Shown: in pieces, positions 26,074 to 33,787 of the stretch | How the letters are laid out: each line of letters opens with the position of its first letter | Position numbering within the stretch: position 1 is the first letter of the stretch | Assembly: GCF_964036645.1 (NCBI RefSeq) | Contig: NZ_OZ038525.1 | Span: 124,001 to 188,000, forward strand | DNA length: 64,000 bases | Direction of reading: 5' to 3' | From: Tenacibaculum sp. 190524A02b | Lineage (GTDB): Bacteria > Bacteroidota > Bacteroidia > Flavobacteriales > Flavobacteriaceae | Position numbers and translations under genes: made by a program | The notes under the pieces: model-generated | Seen by the model: only the letters and a program-made list of their open reading frames with translations | Databases searched by the model: none | Told to the model about the DNA's origin: nothing

Positions 26074-26367
26074 ATGAAAAATAGATATTATGATGAAATA
26101 GAGATTTCAGAATTTGGAAATACATATAAGGTAAGCTATTCTCAAAAAAGAAATCCATTATTAAAGGTATGGGACATTGTATACGTAGTACTAAGTTTGT
26201 ATGCGTATGTATTTGCTTTTTTAGTAGAATATCCATTAAGTAGCATTGCTTTTATATACTTTTTTACTGGTATTTGGTTATTATTTAGAGGGTATTTTAA
26301 AAACCTTTGGTTACCAGCTAAAGAAGTTGGAAGGGAAGAGTTGTTTTTTAATGATGTAGAGTATTAA
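26074..26367 (+). CDS. small membrane protein (97 aa)
   Basis: It starts MKNRYYDEIEISEFGNTYKV. Two membrane helices lie at about 30-48 and 52-70 (VWDIVYVVLSLYAYVFAFLV, SIAFIYFFTGIWLLFRGYF), with a charged C-terminus. I do not recognise the family. It is on the same strand as the 25476 gene, 40 bases apart, so the two may be cotranscribed. Confidence 0.6.
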   Translation: MKNRYYDEIEISEFGNTYKVSYSQKRNPLLKVWDIVYVVLSLYAYVFAFLVEYPLSSIAFIYFFTGIWLLFRGYFKNLWLPAKEVGREELFFNDVEY

Positions 26368-26855
26368 TCATTATACGGGCTATTTATTAAGGGATATTTT
26401 TTGTAACTGTTATGCTTGTGTTTTGTAAAGTGTTTGTTTTGAGTATAATAAATTGATGAGTTACTTTTTTGTTTATTGTAAAATGCTTAAATTTAAAGGT
26501 TTACAATTATAGTGAGAAAAACTGTAGTTGTGATAGTTGAAAAAAACTACCGAAACATTTTAATTTAGATTGTGGAAAACTAAAAATTAGAATCATGTTT
26601 CGATAGCATTATATTAAGGGGAAAGATATTCTATTCTAAGGGGAAATAATATCTTATAAACTTTATACAAACATATGGTAAGAGGTTTGTTTAAAAAAGT
26701 TAAGTAGTGTTTTTGAGGTAATTTTTAATAGGGGTTTTAAGGTGAAAAAACTACTACAAAAGTACTACAAGCTATATATTGCTTCAACATCTAATAAAAT
26801 GATTTCATGAGAACTATATTATCTATAGTTGGTTACTGTATTCTAATGTAATAAT
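26368..26855. other. gene-free stretch upstream of the TPR/LuxR regulator
   Basis: 488 bases, very AT-rich. A short direct repeat around AAGGGGAAA occurs twice (about 26618 and 26639, TTAAGGGGAAAGATATTCTA and CTAAGGGGAAATAATATCTT), and ACTACTACAAAAGTACTACAAG lies near 26751. No open frame of note. It probably carries the promoter of 26856, but I cannot assign one. Confidence 0.4.
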
Positions 26856-28511
26856 ATGTTTTCGGTTGTAAACTCTAGAGTTTCTGTGTATTCAATGCAG
26901 TGGCTTCAACAAATACAAGGGGGCATTAATCAGTTTATATTAAGTAATATGTTAGGTTTAGTTTATGGTTATTTAATACTACTTCTAAATAATTTTCCTG
27001 TTCAGGAAACAAAAGTCATAATAAATGAGGCTACTATTAAGAAAGTTATTGTTAAAGAGTTTTACGGTTTTAGAGAAACAGAAAATACTTCTTCATTTAC
27101 ACCGATTTTTAAATTTTTAAGAACTAATAATGAGGTAAAGATAGAGGATACTATAAGGAGTAAGCTATTGTACTTAAGAGGCGTAAATAGTTATATTTCT
27201 TTAAATAAATTAGAGGAAGCTGAACAGTATTACCAACAATCTTTTTTATTAGCAGAAAAAAGCAACGATTATTATTTGAAAGGGATAATTAATCTAGATA
27301 GAGGAGTGATACTCTATAGGTATAAAAATGCATTACTAAAAGGAGAGAAGTCAATAAATAAAGCTATAAAAGATTTAAAAAAAATTAAAAACATACCAAA
27401 GTTGGTAGAAGCTTATTATCATTTAACCATTATATCAAGTCATAAAAAAGATTGGAAACAAACTATTCAGTATGCGAAAGAGTGTATCAATATTGTAAAT
27501 GATGAGAAACTAATTTTATATTACAATAGGCTCTACTATTATATTGCAAAAGGTAATATTGGATTGGGAAATTATGAAGAAGCCTTGAAAAACTTAAAAA
27601 CGTTAGATTATTATATAATAAAAAGTAAAGGCAATAATAATAATGTTAGAACAATTGGGCTAGCAAATGAAGCCTATGCTGTAATTTATGAAGCTAAAGA
27701 AGAATATAAATTAGCTATTGAAAAATACAAAGAATTAAACCAAAACTTAAGAGATTTAAATAAGCAAAATAGAAAAGAAATTAAGGGAGCTTATGATAGA
27801 ACATTAAATCTGGAAAGTCAATTACAATCAGAGAAAGATTTTATAATAACGAAACAAAGAAAAACGTTAGGCTTAAGTTTTTTAGTACTACTATTATTGT
27901 CATTACTAATAATTGGGTTGATTTATTTCCTAAAAAGAGATAAAAAGAAGAGTAAAGAAATAAAAAAACTGAACAAATCGTTAAAAAAATATATTTCCAA
28001 TTTAAAAGAAAAGAATGAAGAAGTATTAGCAAGTAAAAAAGAAGTAGAAAGCTTATTGAATTTAAATGAAAGAGCATTGTTTTCAAGTGTATTAAAAGTA
28101 TCTACTTATTCAGACACAATTCGAAAAATTAATGATGAGTTAGAAAAACATATTGATACTAACCCTAATTCAGTAAGCTACTTAATAACTTTAAATAAAA
28201 AATTACGTACACTCATTACTAAAGATGAAATTTGGGAAGATTTTAAAATACAGTTTGAAAAAATTAGACCCGATTTTTTTAATAAATTAAAAGAAATAGC
28301 GCCAGATTTGTCTGTAAATGATTTAAAGCATTGTACCTATATAGTTTCTAATTTAAAAAGTAAAGAAGTAGCTAAATTGATTAACATTTCACCAAGAAGT
28401 GTAGAAACAGTTAGGTATAGAATTAAAAAGAAAATGGGATTAAATAGAGAAGATAACTTGCATGAATACTTAATTAATATTCAAAAAAATAAAAATACTG
28501 GTAAATCATAA
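26856..28511 (+). CDS. TPR-domain membrane regulator with C-terminal LuxR-type HTH
   Basis: 551 residues. After a hydrophobic N-terminus come TPR repeats (about 95-320: LEEAEQYYQQSFLLAEKSND, IGLGNYEEALKNLKTLDYYI), one membrane helix (about 335-358, LGLSFLVLLLLSLLIIGLIY), a coiled coil, and a C-terminal helix-turn-helix (about 490-540, SNLKSKEVAKLINISPRSVE, TVRYRIKKKMGL). This is the common flavobacterial one-protein sensor layout: sensor outside, DNA-binding domain in the cytoplasm. It ends inside a terminator shared with the convergent arsenic genes. Confidence 0.8.
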   Translation: MFSVVNSRVSVYSMQWLQQIQGGINQFILSNMLGLVYGYLILLLNNFPVQETKVIINEATIKKVIVKEFYGFRETENTSSFTPIFKFLRTNNEVKIEDTIRSKLLYLRGVNSYISLNKLEEAEQYYQQSFLLAEKSNDYYLKGIINLDRGVILYRYKNALLKGEKSINKAIKDLKKIKNIPKLVEAYYHLTIISSHKKDWKQTIQYAKECINIVNDEKLILYYNRLYYYIAKGNIGLGNYEEALKNLKTLDYYIIKSKGNNNNVRTIGLANEAYAVIYEAKEEYKLAIEKYKELNQNLRDLNKQNRKEIKGAYDRTLNLESQLQSEKDFIITKQRKTLGLSFLVLLLLSLLIIGLIYFLKRDKKKSKEIKKLNKSLKKYISNLKEKNEEVLASKKEVESLLNLNERALFSSVLKVSTYSDTIRKINDELEKHIDTNPNSVSYLITLNKKLRTLITKDEIWEDFKIQFEKIRPDFFNKLKEIAPDLSVNDLKHCTYIVSNLKSKEVAKLINISPRSVETVRYRIKKKMGLNREDNLHEYLINIQKNKNTGKS

Positions 28512-28533
28512 ATGGTATATATAATTTACCAGT
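28497..28533. terminator. bidirectional terminator between 26856 and 28542 genes
   Basis: ACTGGTAAAT (28497-28506) and ATTTACCAGT (28524-28533) form a perfect 10-bp stem. The left arm overlaps the last codons of the TPR/LuxR gene, and the convergent gene stops at 28542. T-runs are weak on both sides. Confidence 0.6.
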
Positions 28534-28541
28534 TGTGTTTA

Positions 28542-29015
28542 TTAACAACAGCCTGAGTTAGGTGTGCAAGCGTTGGATTGATTTTGTATATCTGATAATT
28601 TAACACGAGGTTTCTGTTTTGGAGATACTCCACAAGCATCTTCAGCTAAACAAGCAGTAGCCTTGTTAACTAATAAAAAATTGGTGCCATTAAAATCTAA
28701 AGAATACTTTCCAATAGTGTCACCTTGGTATTCTACTTCTATTTCTAAATCCTCTAAACCAAGTGTTTTTTCTGAAAGCTCTATAATATGAGTCAGTTTT
28801 TCAGGATGTAAACGATGGTTATAATCGTTAGCATTCCATAGTTGAAAATTAATAACTTCTTCTTTTCTAACTGTGCCTCCACAATCAATAAAATGTTTAC
28901 TAACCTTTCCTACTTCTGTAACATGAAAGTGGGCAGGTACTAAGGCTCCATTAGGGAGTTCAAAAGCTATAGTTTCTAAATTTTGTAAGTGTTTTTTTAT
29001 TTCTGAAAGTCTCAT
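28542..29015 (-). CDS. DUF6428 family protein of the arsenic cluster
   Basis: 157 residues. It starts MRLSEIKKHLQNLETIAFEL, contains VPAHFHVTEVGKVSKHFIDC and LQLWNANDYNHRLHP-like segments, and ends ACTPNSGCC. Proteins of this type (DUF6428) accompany arsR and arsC in many Bacteroidota. The His/Cys-rich core and the CC tail suggest thiol or metalloid binding, which I infer. The start is 3 bases from the stop of the phosphatase-like gene, so the two are cotranscribed on the minus strand. Confidence 0.78.
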   Translation of the reverse strand: MRLSEIKKHLQNLETIAFELPNGALVPAHFHVTEVGKVSKHFIDCGGTVRKEEVINFQLWNANDYNHRLHPEKLTHIIELSEKTLGLEDLEIEVEYQGDTIGKYSLDFNGTNFLLVNKATACLAEDACGVSPKQKPRVKLSDIQNQSNACTPNSGCC

Positions 29016-29018
29016 AGG

Positions 29019-29627
29019 TTATGTAATTGCGTTTAATATATAATATAATTCAGTAGCAATTTGAATACTACGTTCTAAATATTTCTCAGCTTCTAGTTCA
29101 GTATTATCAAAAGCTTTAGGATCTTCATAAGTTATTGGAATCCTTTTTTCAGCACCAGCAACAAAAGGACATCCATCATCAGCCTGAGAACATGTCATAA
29201 TAGCAATGAAATTAGAGGAAGGATTAAAATCGTGAAAATATTCTTTAGAAAAACCAATAATATGTATGCTATTCTCTGCATATTTTATGGCATATACAGG
29301 ATTACTATTTTCGCTTAATGTATGAATAGAAAACCCCTGTTTAGTTAATGTTTTTATTACCTGTGGAGCAACAGCAGTTGCTTCAGTGCCTCCAGAATAA
29401 CAAGAAATGGTAGAAACCTTAAAATAAGAAGCTAAGGTTTGCATCCAAATTTGAGATAAATGACTCCTTCTAGAGTTATGAGTACAAATGAAATTGAATT
29501 GAATAGGCTGGTTGTCTTTTAGTTTAATTTGTAAAGTATTAATTAAAGGACTAAGCACTAGCTTTCTTTCTTCTGATATAGAAGAAGTGTCTAAATTTTT
29601 AATGGTTTGTAATAAAGTTGTATTCAT
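29019..29627 (-). CDS. arsenate reductase/low-molecular-weight phosphatase family protein
   Basis: 202 residues. The phosphatase loop Cys48-x5-Arg54 is in FICTHNSRRSHLSQIWMQ; a DDGCPFVAGAEKRIPITYEDP segment near residue 145-165 carries the Cys and Asp-Pro typical of thioredoxin-coupled ArsC. Arsenate reductases of this class reduce As(V) to As(III) using a cysteine relay. It is longer than B. subtilis ArsC (139 residues), with an N-terminal helical extension as in other flavobacterial copies. It sits between arsR and the DUF6428 gene. Confidence 0.83.
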   Translation of the reverse strand: MNTTLLQTIKNLDTSSISEERKLVLSPLINTLQIKLKDNQPIQFNFICTHNSRRSHLSQIWMQTLASYFKVSTISCYSGGTEATAVAPQVIKTLTKQGFSIHTLSENSNPVYAIKYAENSIHIIGFSKEYFHDFNPSSNFIAIMTCSQADDGCPFVAGAEKRIPITYEDPKAFDNTELEAEKYLERSIQIATELYYILNAIT

Positions 29628-29633
29628 TTTATT

Positions 29634-29655
29634 ATTGCAATATTACGATTAATGA
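29634..29655. promoter_or_regulatory. candidate ArsR operator between arsR and arsC, with a second copy upstream of arsR
   Basis: ATTGCAATATTACGATTAAT occurs at 29634-29653 and again at about 30032-30051 (ATTGCAATATTACGATTAAT), in the arsR-arsC gap and in the arsR upstream region. ArsR proteins usually bind such AT-rich imperfect palindromes. Two copies 400 bases apart suggest that both promoters are controlled. Confidence 0.55.
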
Positions 29656-29668
29656 TGCTATATTTTTT

Positions 29669-29998
29669 TTAACAACAAGTATTATCTGTTGATTTTTGGC
29701 TAAAAAAAGCTAATAAAGTATTTTGAATCATTTGCCAGTTATTTTCATCAATACAATAACAAACGCTAGTTCCTTCAATATTACCTTTAATAATGCCAAC
29801 ATTTTTAAGTTCTTTTAAATGTTGTGAAATAGTAGGTTGCGCTAAACCAATAACACTTACTAGATCGCCACAAATGCAAGACTCAATTTTAAGTAGGTGC
29901 TGAAGAATAGCAATACGTGCAGGATGGCCTAGTACTTTAGCTATTTTAGCAATCTCATTTTGTTCTTTAGTAAATATTTCCGATTTAGTTACTCCCAT
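29669..29998 (-). CDS. arsR: ArsR/SmtB-family metalloregulator
   Basis: 109 residues. A winged helix-turn-helix with VLGHPARIAILQHLLKIESC, then CICGDLV, then GLAQPTISQHLKELKNVGII and GTSVCYCIDE. The cysteines at CICGDLV are in the alpha-3 position that binds As(III) in classical ArsR (ELCVCDL). The C-terminus is TDNTCC, matching the CC end of the DUF6428 partner. It probably represses its own operon, read from about 30030. Just upstream is ATATTGCAATATTACG-type palindromic sequence (also repeated at 29634-29650), a candidate operator. Confidence 0.88.
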   Translation of the reverse strand: MGVTKSEIFTKEQNEIAKIAKVLGHPARIAILQHLLKIESCICGDLVSVIGLAQPTISQHLKELKNVGIIKGNIEGTSVCYCIDENNWQMIQNTLLAFFSQKSTDNTCC

Positions 29999-30325
29999 TA
30001 TTAGACTATAGCATTGTAATTAAATTATTATATTGCAATATTACGATTAATAATTGTTTTCTACAATATTTTTATCAGAAACTAAGAGTCATTTTTTAGA
30101 AGTTAAAGAAGTCAAGTAGTTAAAAGTAGTTAAGTATTTACTAGTTCAGAGTTCAGATTTCTTCAAACTGAAACCTTCAACCTTTTATTCAATAAGCTGA
30201 ACTAACAACTAAATATTAAAAAATGAATAATTAAAAAACATTAATCTGATAATATTTTTGAACATTAAGCCAAGAGCCAAGAGCCAAGAGCCAAGAGCCA
30301 AGAGCCAAGAGCCAAGAGCCAAGAG
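29999..30325. other. gene-free stretch with heptamer tandem repeat
   Basis: It holds the arsR upstream region (operator-like copy at about 30032-30051), an AT-rich stretch and eight perfect copies of AGCCAAG at 30268-30323. No gene seen. Confidence 0.6.
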
Positions 30326-30326
30326 C
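30268..30326. repeat. 7-bp tandem repeat, 8 copies of AGCCAAG
   Basis: Eight perfect units plus a partial one (AGC). The array runs up to the stop codon of the next minus-strand gene. Heptamer arrays in intergenic gaps change length easily by slippage. No coding role. Confidence 0.9.
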
Positions 30327-30991
30327 TATTCCTTGGCAATATCTTTAAACTCTTGATATAGTTTTTCTTTCTTATCAATAGGTGTGTGGAGTAGAGCAGA
30401 TTTAGAAACTAAAAACAACTTCCTTTTTAACTGAGCGATAGTATCTTTTCGGTACTGAGTAATTAAGTATACCGCAAGAGTAACTATAAAAGCAGACGCA
30501 AAAGTCATAAAATAATAAGTGATTTTACTAACATCTTGAAACTGCTGAAAAATCCAATAGAAATAGAAAAAACAAACAGAAATAATAAAACTGTGTACTA
30601 TTTTGGCTCCTGTGTTTTTGGGTTCATTTCTAAATGAAGTGTATAAATTATATAAGGTATAAACAAAAATACAGAGCATCAAACCGAATCTTTCTAAAAA
30701 TAAATTCAAGGAACTAAAGCCAAATACAGTTTCTTCTTTTTTAGCTTTCTTAAAATTATTTAAAGCAATACGTGTTTTAGTTTTTTCTAGAATATAGTTT
30801 TTATAAGCTAATGTCCCTTTCGATAGTTTTTTAATTTTATTGAGAGCTATAGTTCTTTTGCTTCTAGCTATTTCGTATTGTTCTAAAGTTTTTAAATAAT
30901 CATTACTAAAGTTGGGAATAAATTTATGTACGTAAAAAAGAATAGCACAGATTATAGTTACTGAATAGGTCAAGATGTTTTTATTCTTCAT
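30326..30991 (-). CDS. membrane protein of unknown function
   Basis: 221 residues from the ATG at 30991 (MKNKNILTYSVTIICAILFY). An upstream in-frame ATG at 31072 would overlap most of the lipoprotein gene and is less likely. Membrane helices at about 10-25, then a coiled-coil loop (about 30-95, rich in Lys, Arg and Glu), then three helices (about 100-180: LMLCIFVYTLYNLYTSF, FIISVCFFYFYWIFQQF, FMTFASAFIVTLAVYLI) and a basic C-terminus. The start overlaps the lipoprotein stop by 11 bases. I do not recognise the family. Confidence 0.65.
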   Translation of the reverse strand: MKNKNILTYSVTIICAILFYVHKFIPNFSNDYLKTLEQYEIARSKRTIALNKIKKLSKGTLAYKNYILEKTKTRIALNNFKKAKKEETVFGFSSLNLFLERFGLMLCIFVYTLYNLYTSFRNEPKNTGAKIVHSFIISVCFFYFYWIFQQFQDVSKITYYFMTFASAFIVTLAVYLITQYRKDTIAQLKRKLFLVSKSALLHTPIDKKEKLYQEFKDIAKE

Positions 30992-31154
30992 TATCATCTG
31001 GGTCGTGTCCTCCACTATTTGTGGGGTGTGTACTGTTTGATTTATCAATGGCTTGTGTTTCTGGTCTTTCATTTTCTGGTGGTGTTTCTATAGCATCAGT
31101 ACAAGCGGTAAAAATTAAAGTAAACACAAGTATGGTTAGTATGTTTTTCATCAT
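30981..31154 (-). CDS. small lipoprotein
   Basis: 57 residues from ATG 31154 (MMKNILTILVFTLIFTACTD); the frame also has an ATG at 31172. A lipobox FTAC gives a mature peptide of about 40 residues, rich in Pro, Glu, Asp and Asn with no predicted fold. It overlaps the following membrane protein gene by 11 bases, so the two are translationally coupled and may act together. Function unknown. Confidence 0.6.
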   Translation of the reverse strand: MMKNILTILVFTLIFTACTDAIETPPENERPETQAIDKSNSTHPTNSGGHDPDDNEE

Positions 31155-31245
31155 TAAAGGTTTAAAATTCACCTTTAAAGATACAAACTGTGTGTTTTAT
31201 GTACGGATGTTTATAAGGATTAAAAATTATAATTATTAAGCTTCT

Positions 31246-31869
31246 TTATTTTTTACTATTTAAAAATAATTTAACCAAACCTATATTACTTTTAACATCC
31301 AGTTTTTCACGCATACGCATGGTATAAGTTCGTATGGTGCTCAAGCTCACATTTAAAGTCTGGCTAATTTCCTTGTTGGTTTTTTCATCAGTAATTAATT
31401 CTAAAATACCACGCTCACGTTTAGAAAGGGTGGCACGTAACTTTTGTTCTTTTTTCAGTTCTTCTTGGGCTTGTATAATGGCATCTAATATAGATTCAGA
31501 GTAATAGGTGTTGCCTGCCTGTACTTCACGTAAACCATTAATAATGTGAATGGGTAAATCAGTTTTAAGTACATAGCCTTGTGCACCAAACCGTATACTT
31601 TGTTTTACAATACATAAATCATCATAAGCAGAAAGCATCAATACTTTTTGCTTATTATTTTCTTTATATAACTTTTTAAGTACATCAATACCATTGCATA
31701 AAGGCATAGACACATCTAAAATTAATACATCACACGTATGGTATTTTAACCATTGTAAGGTTTCAAACCCGTTATTAGAAGTCCCTACAACCGGAATTTT
31801 GTATTGTTTTAATATTTTAGAAATTCCTTGAATTATAATCTCATGATTATCTGCTATATGTACGTTCAT
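31246..31869 (-). CDS. NarL/FixJ-type response regulator (receiver + LuxR HTH)
   Basis: 207 residues from the ATG at 31869 (MNVHIADNHEIIIQGI); a longer frame upstream has no domain. The receiver domain has the phospho-acceptor Asp in DVLILDVSMPLCNG and the conserved Lys in YVLKTDLP. The C-terminal LuxR helix-turn-helix (about 145-207) reads LSKRERGILELITDEKTNKE, ISQTLNVSLSTIRTYTMRMR. No histidine kinase gene is next to it, so its partner is elsewhere or it responds to another donor. Confidence 0.85.
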   Translation of the reverse strand: MNVHIADNHEIIIQGISKILKQYKIPVVGTSNNGFETLQWLKYHTCDVLILDVSMPLCNGIDVLKKLYKENNKQKVLMLSAYDDLCIVKQSIRFGAQGYVLKTDLPIHIINGLREVQAGNTYYSESILDAIIQAQEELKKEQKLRATLSKRERGILELITDEKTNKEISQTLNVSLSTIRTYTMRMREKLDVKSNIGLVKLFLNSKK

Positions 31870-32159
31870 TAGTGGTTGTTTAGTTTGTTGATGTTCAAAG
31901 CTATGACATATCACAAAAACTATTTGTAGACGTTTTGAGTAAATTAAAAAAAAGTTTTTACGGAATTTATAGGCAGTTTGTTTTACCTTTTGGGTAGGCA
32001 CTATTAAAAACTAAACAATAAAATTAGGTTCATTATTATGCTTGTTAGTTTTAGTTGTAATTTTTAAATTCCTAATTCCTAATTCCTAATTCCTAATTCC
32101 TAATTATTTACGTACATTTGCGCCCGAATTAAAGTTAAGATAAACAAATTTAAATTATT
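31870..32159. promoter_or_regulatory. promoter of the fibre-like gene with a heptamer repeat
   Basis: Five perfect TTCCTAA heptamers fill 32069-32103. TACATTTG at 32113-32120 fits the flavobacterial -7 element (TAnnTTTG) and the gene starts at 32160. The -33 element, expected about 19 bases upstream of TACATTTG, would fall inside the heptamer array, so promoter spacing could vary with repeat number. Confidence 0.5.
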
Positions 32160-33731
32160 ATGAAAACAAAAATCAAAATTGCGGTTATTGCAATGATGGG
32201 AATTGGTTTGACAGCTAAGGCACAATGGAGTCCAAATGGAAGTAATACAACAAAAGGTGTATTAACTTTAGATGGAAGTTATATTAACCTGAATGTACCA
32301 GTTACTACTGGAGGATGGGCAAGAGGATTTAATAATGTTGCTACAGATAAATCCACAAGATTAGGAGGGATTGGTTTATTTGGATCTAAAGAGAATGCTA
32401 TTTACTATTACTTAGCACATGGTACTAGTCCTTGGAGTTCAGGTTTAGGACTTTATGTTAAAACAAATGGTAATGTAGGTATTGGAACAACAAGTCCATC
32501 TGAAAAATTAGATGTTAATGGTAATTTAACCATTAAAGGAGATTTGAAAATGTCTGGTTCAGATAGTTATATATGGACCAATGGAACAGGTACAGGTTAT
32601 ACAGGTATATGGGATCAAAAAAATAGTAGGGTATTATTATATACTTCGGAAAGAGATGGTAATGTAGGTATTGGAACAAGAAGTCCATCTGAAAAATTAG
32701 AAGTTAATGGTAATTTATTGGTAAATGTTTTTGATAAAGGAAGCGAGTCTGGAATATTTTTTAGAAGAGGTTTCAGTGCAACTAATAAATACAATATGTC
32801 AATATTGTCTTATGATCATAATAATAGTGGACATTCAGATGGTTTAAGTATTAATGCTTATGATGGAGTTAGTTTTACAACAGGATCAGGTAGCCGTAAT
32901 GAAAGAATGAGAATTACCCAAGAAGGTAATGTAGGTATTGGAACAGATAATCCTTCATCTGAATTGGAGATAAAATCAAAATTAAATAATAATGCAGAAA
33001 TTCATATTAATTCTTCAACAGATGGAACCCCATCAATTATACGATTTCAAGACGCTGATATAAATACTTGGGGGCTTCTTTCAAATTATCCTAAAGTTGA
33101 CAAATTTAGTATATACAATTATCAAAAGAGGGAGAATGCAATTGTTATAGATAAGGAAAGTAATGTAGGTATTGGAACCTATGACCCAAAAGAAAAATTA
33201 GAGATTGATGGAAGTGTAATTATAAAAAACGGACATAATTTATCTTGGGGGAATAAATACGGAGAAGGAATCCCTACAATAGCAGCTAATGTAACTTCAG
33301 GAATTCATTTTTATCCTAATGGAAGTACATTGGGTGCTACTATGCAAATTTATAAAGATGGTAAAACGAGGTTTACAAATAATGTTGCTGTATTAGGTAA
33401 ATTAGAATCAAAAGAAATAAAAGTAACCAAAACACCTACGGCAGATTTTGTTTTTGAAGCAGATTATAAGTTACCTTCATTAGAAGCTATTGAAAAACAC
33501 ATCAAAGAGAAAAAGCATTTACCAGAAATAGCATCAGCTAAAGAAATGGAAAAGAATGGAGTAAACGTTGGTAACTTTCAAATACAATTACTACAAAAGA
33601 TAGAAGAATTAACGCTATACACTATTGATCAAGACAAAGAAATTAAAGCATTAAAGAATGAAAATAAGCTTTTAAAATCTTTACTAGAGAGAGTTTCCAA
33701 GTTAGAAAAAGAAATAAAACAACTAAAATAG
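32160..33731 (+). CDS. secreted fibre-like protein with GNVGIGT repeats
   Basis: 523 residues. Signal peptide MKTKIKIAVIAMMGIGLTAKA, then five repeats of the (S/G)NVGIGT...P motif, at about 102, 168, 257 and 337 among others, each followed by a beta-rich segment. This is the pattern of flavobacterial phage-tail-fibre-like extracellular proteins. The C-terminal 100 residues (KLPSLEAIEKHIKEKKHLPE, then a coiled coil ending KLEKEIKQLK) resemble the conserved end of this family, which may trimerise. It has no T9SS sorting domain, so export is by the signal peptide. A paralogue follows after 56 bases. Confidence 0.78.
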   Translation: MKTKIKIAVIAMMGIGLTAKAQWSPNGSNTTKGVLTLDGSYINLNVPVTTGGWARGFNNVATDKSTRLGGIGLFGSKENAIYYYLAHGTSPWSSGLGLYVKTNGNVGIGTTSPSEKLDVNGNLTIKGDLKMSGSDSYIWTNGTGTGYTGIWDQKNSRVLLYTSERDGNVGIGTRSPSEKLEVNGNLLVNVFDKGSESGIFFRRGFSATNKYNMSILSYDHNNSGHSDGLSINAYDGVSFTTGSGSRNERMRITQEGNVGIGTDNPSSELEIKSKLNNNAEIHINSSTDGTPSIIRFQDADINTWGLLSNYPKVDKFSIYNYQKRENAIVIDKESNVGIGTYDPKEKLEIDGSVIIKNGHNLSWGNKYGEGIPTIAANVTSGIHFYPNGSTLGATMQIYKDGKTRFTNNVAVLGKLESKEIKVTKTPTADFVFEADYKLPSLEAIEKHIKEKKHLPEIASAKEMEKNGVNVGNFQIQLLQKIEELTLYTIDQDKEIKALKNENKLLKSLLERVSKLEKEIKQLK

Positions 33732-33787
33732 CTTGTTTCAAACTGTAGAAGTCGTATAAAACATACAAGAAAATAAATATAAAAGAA

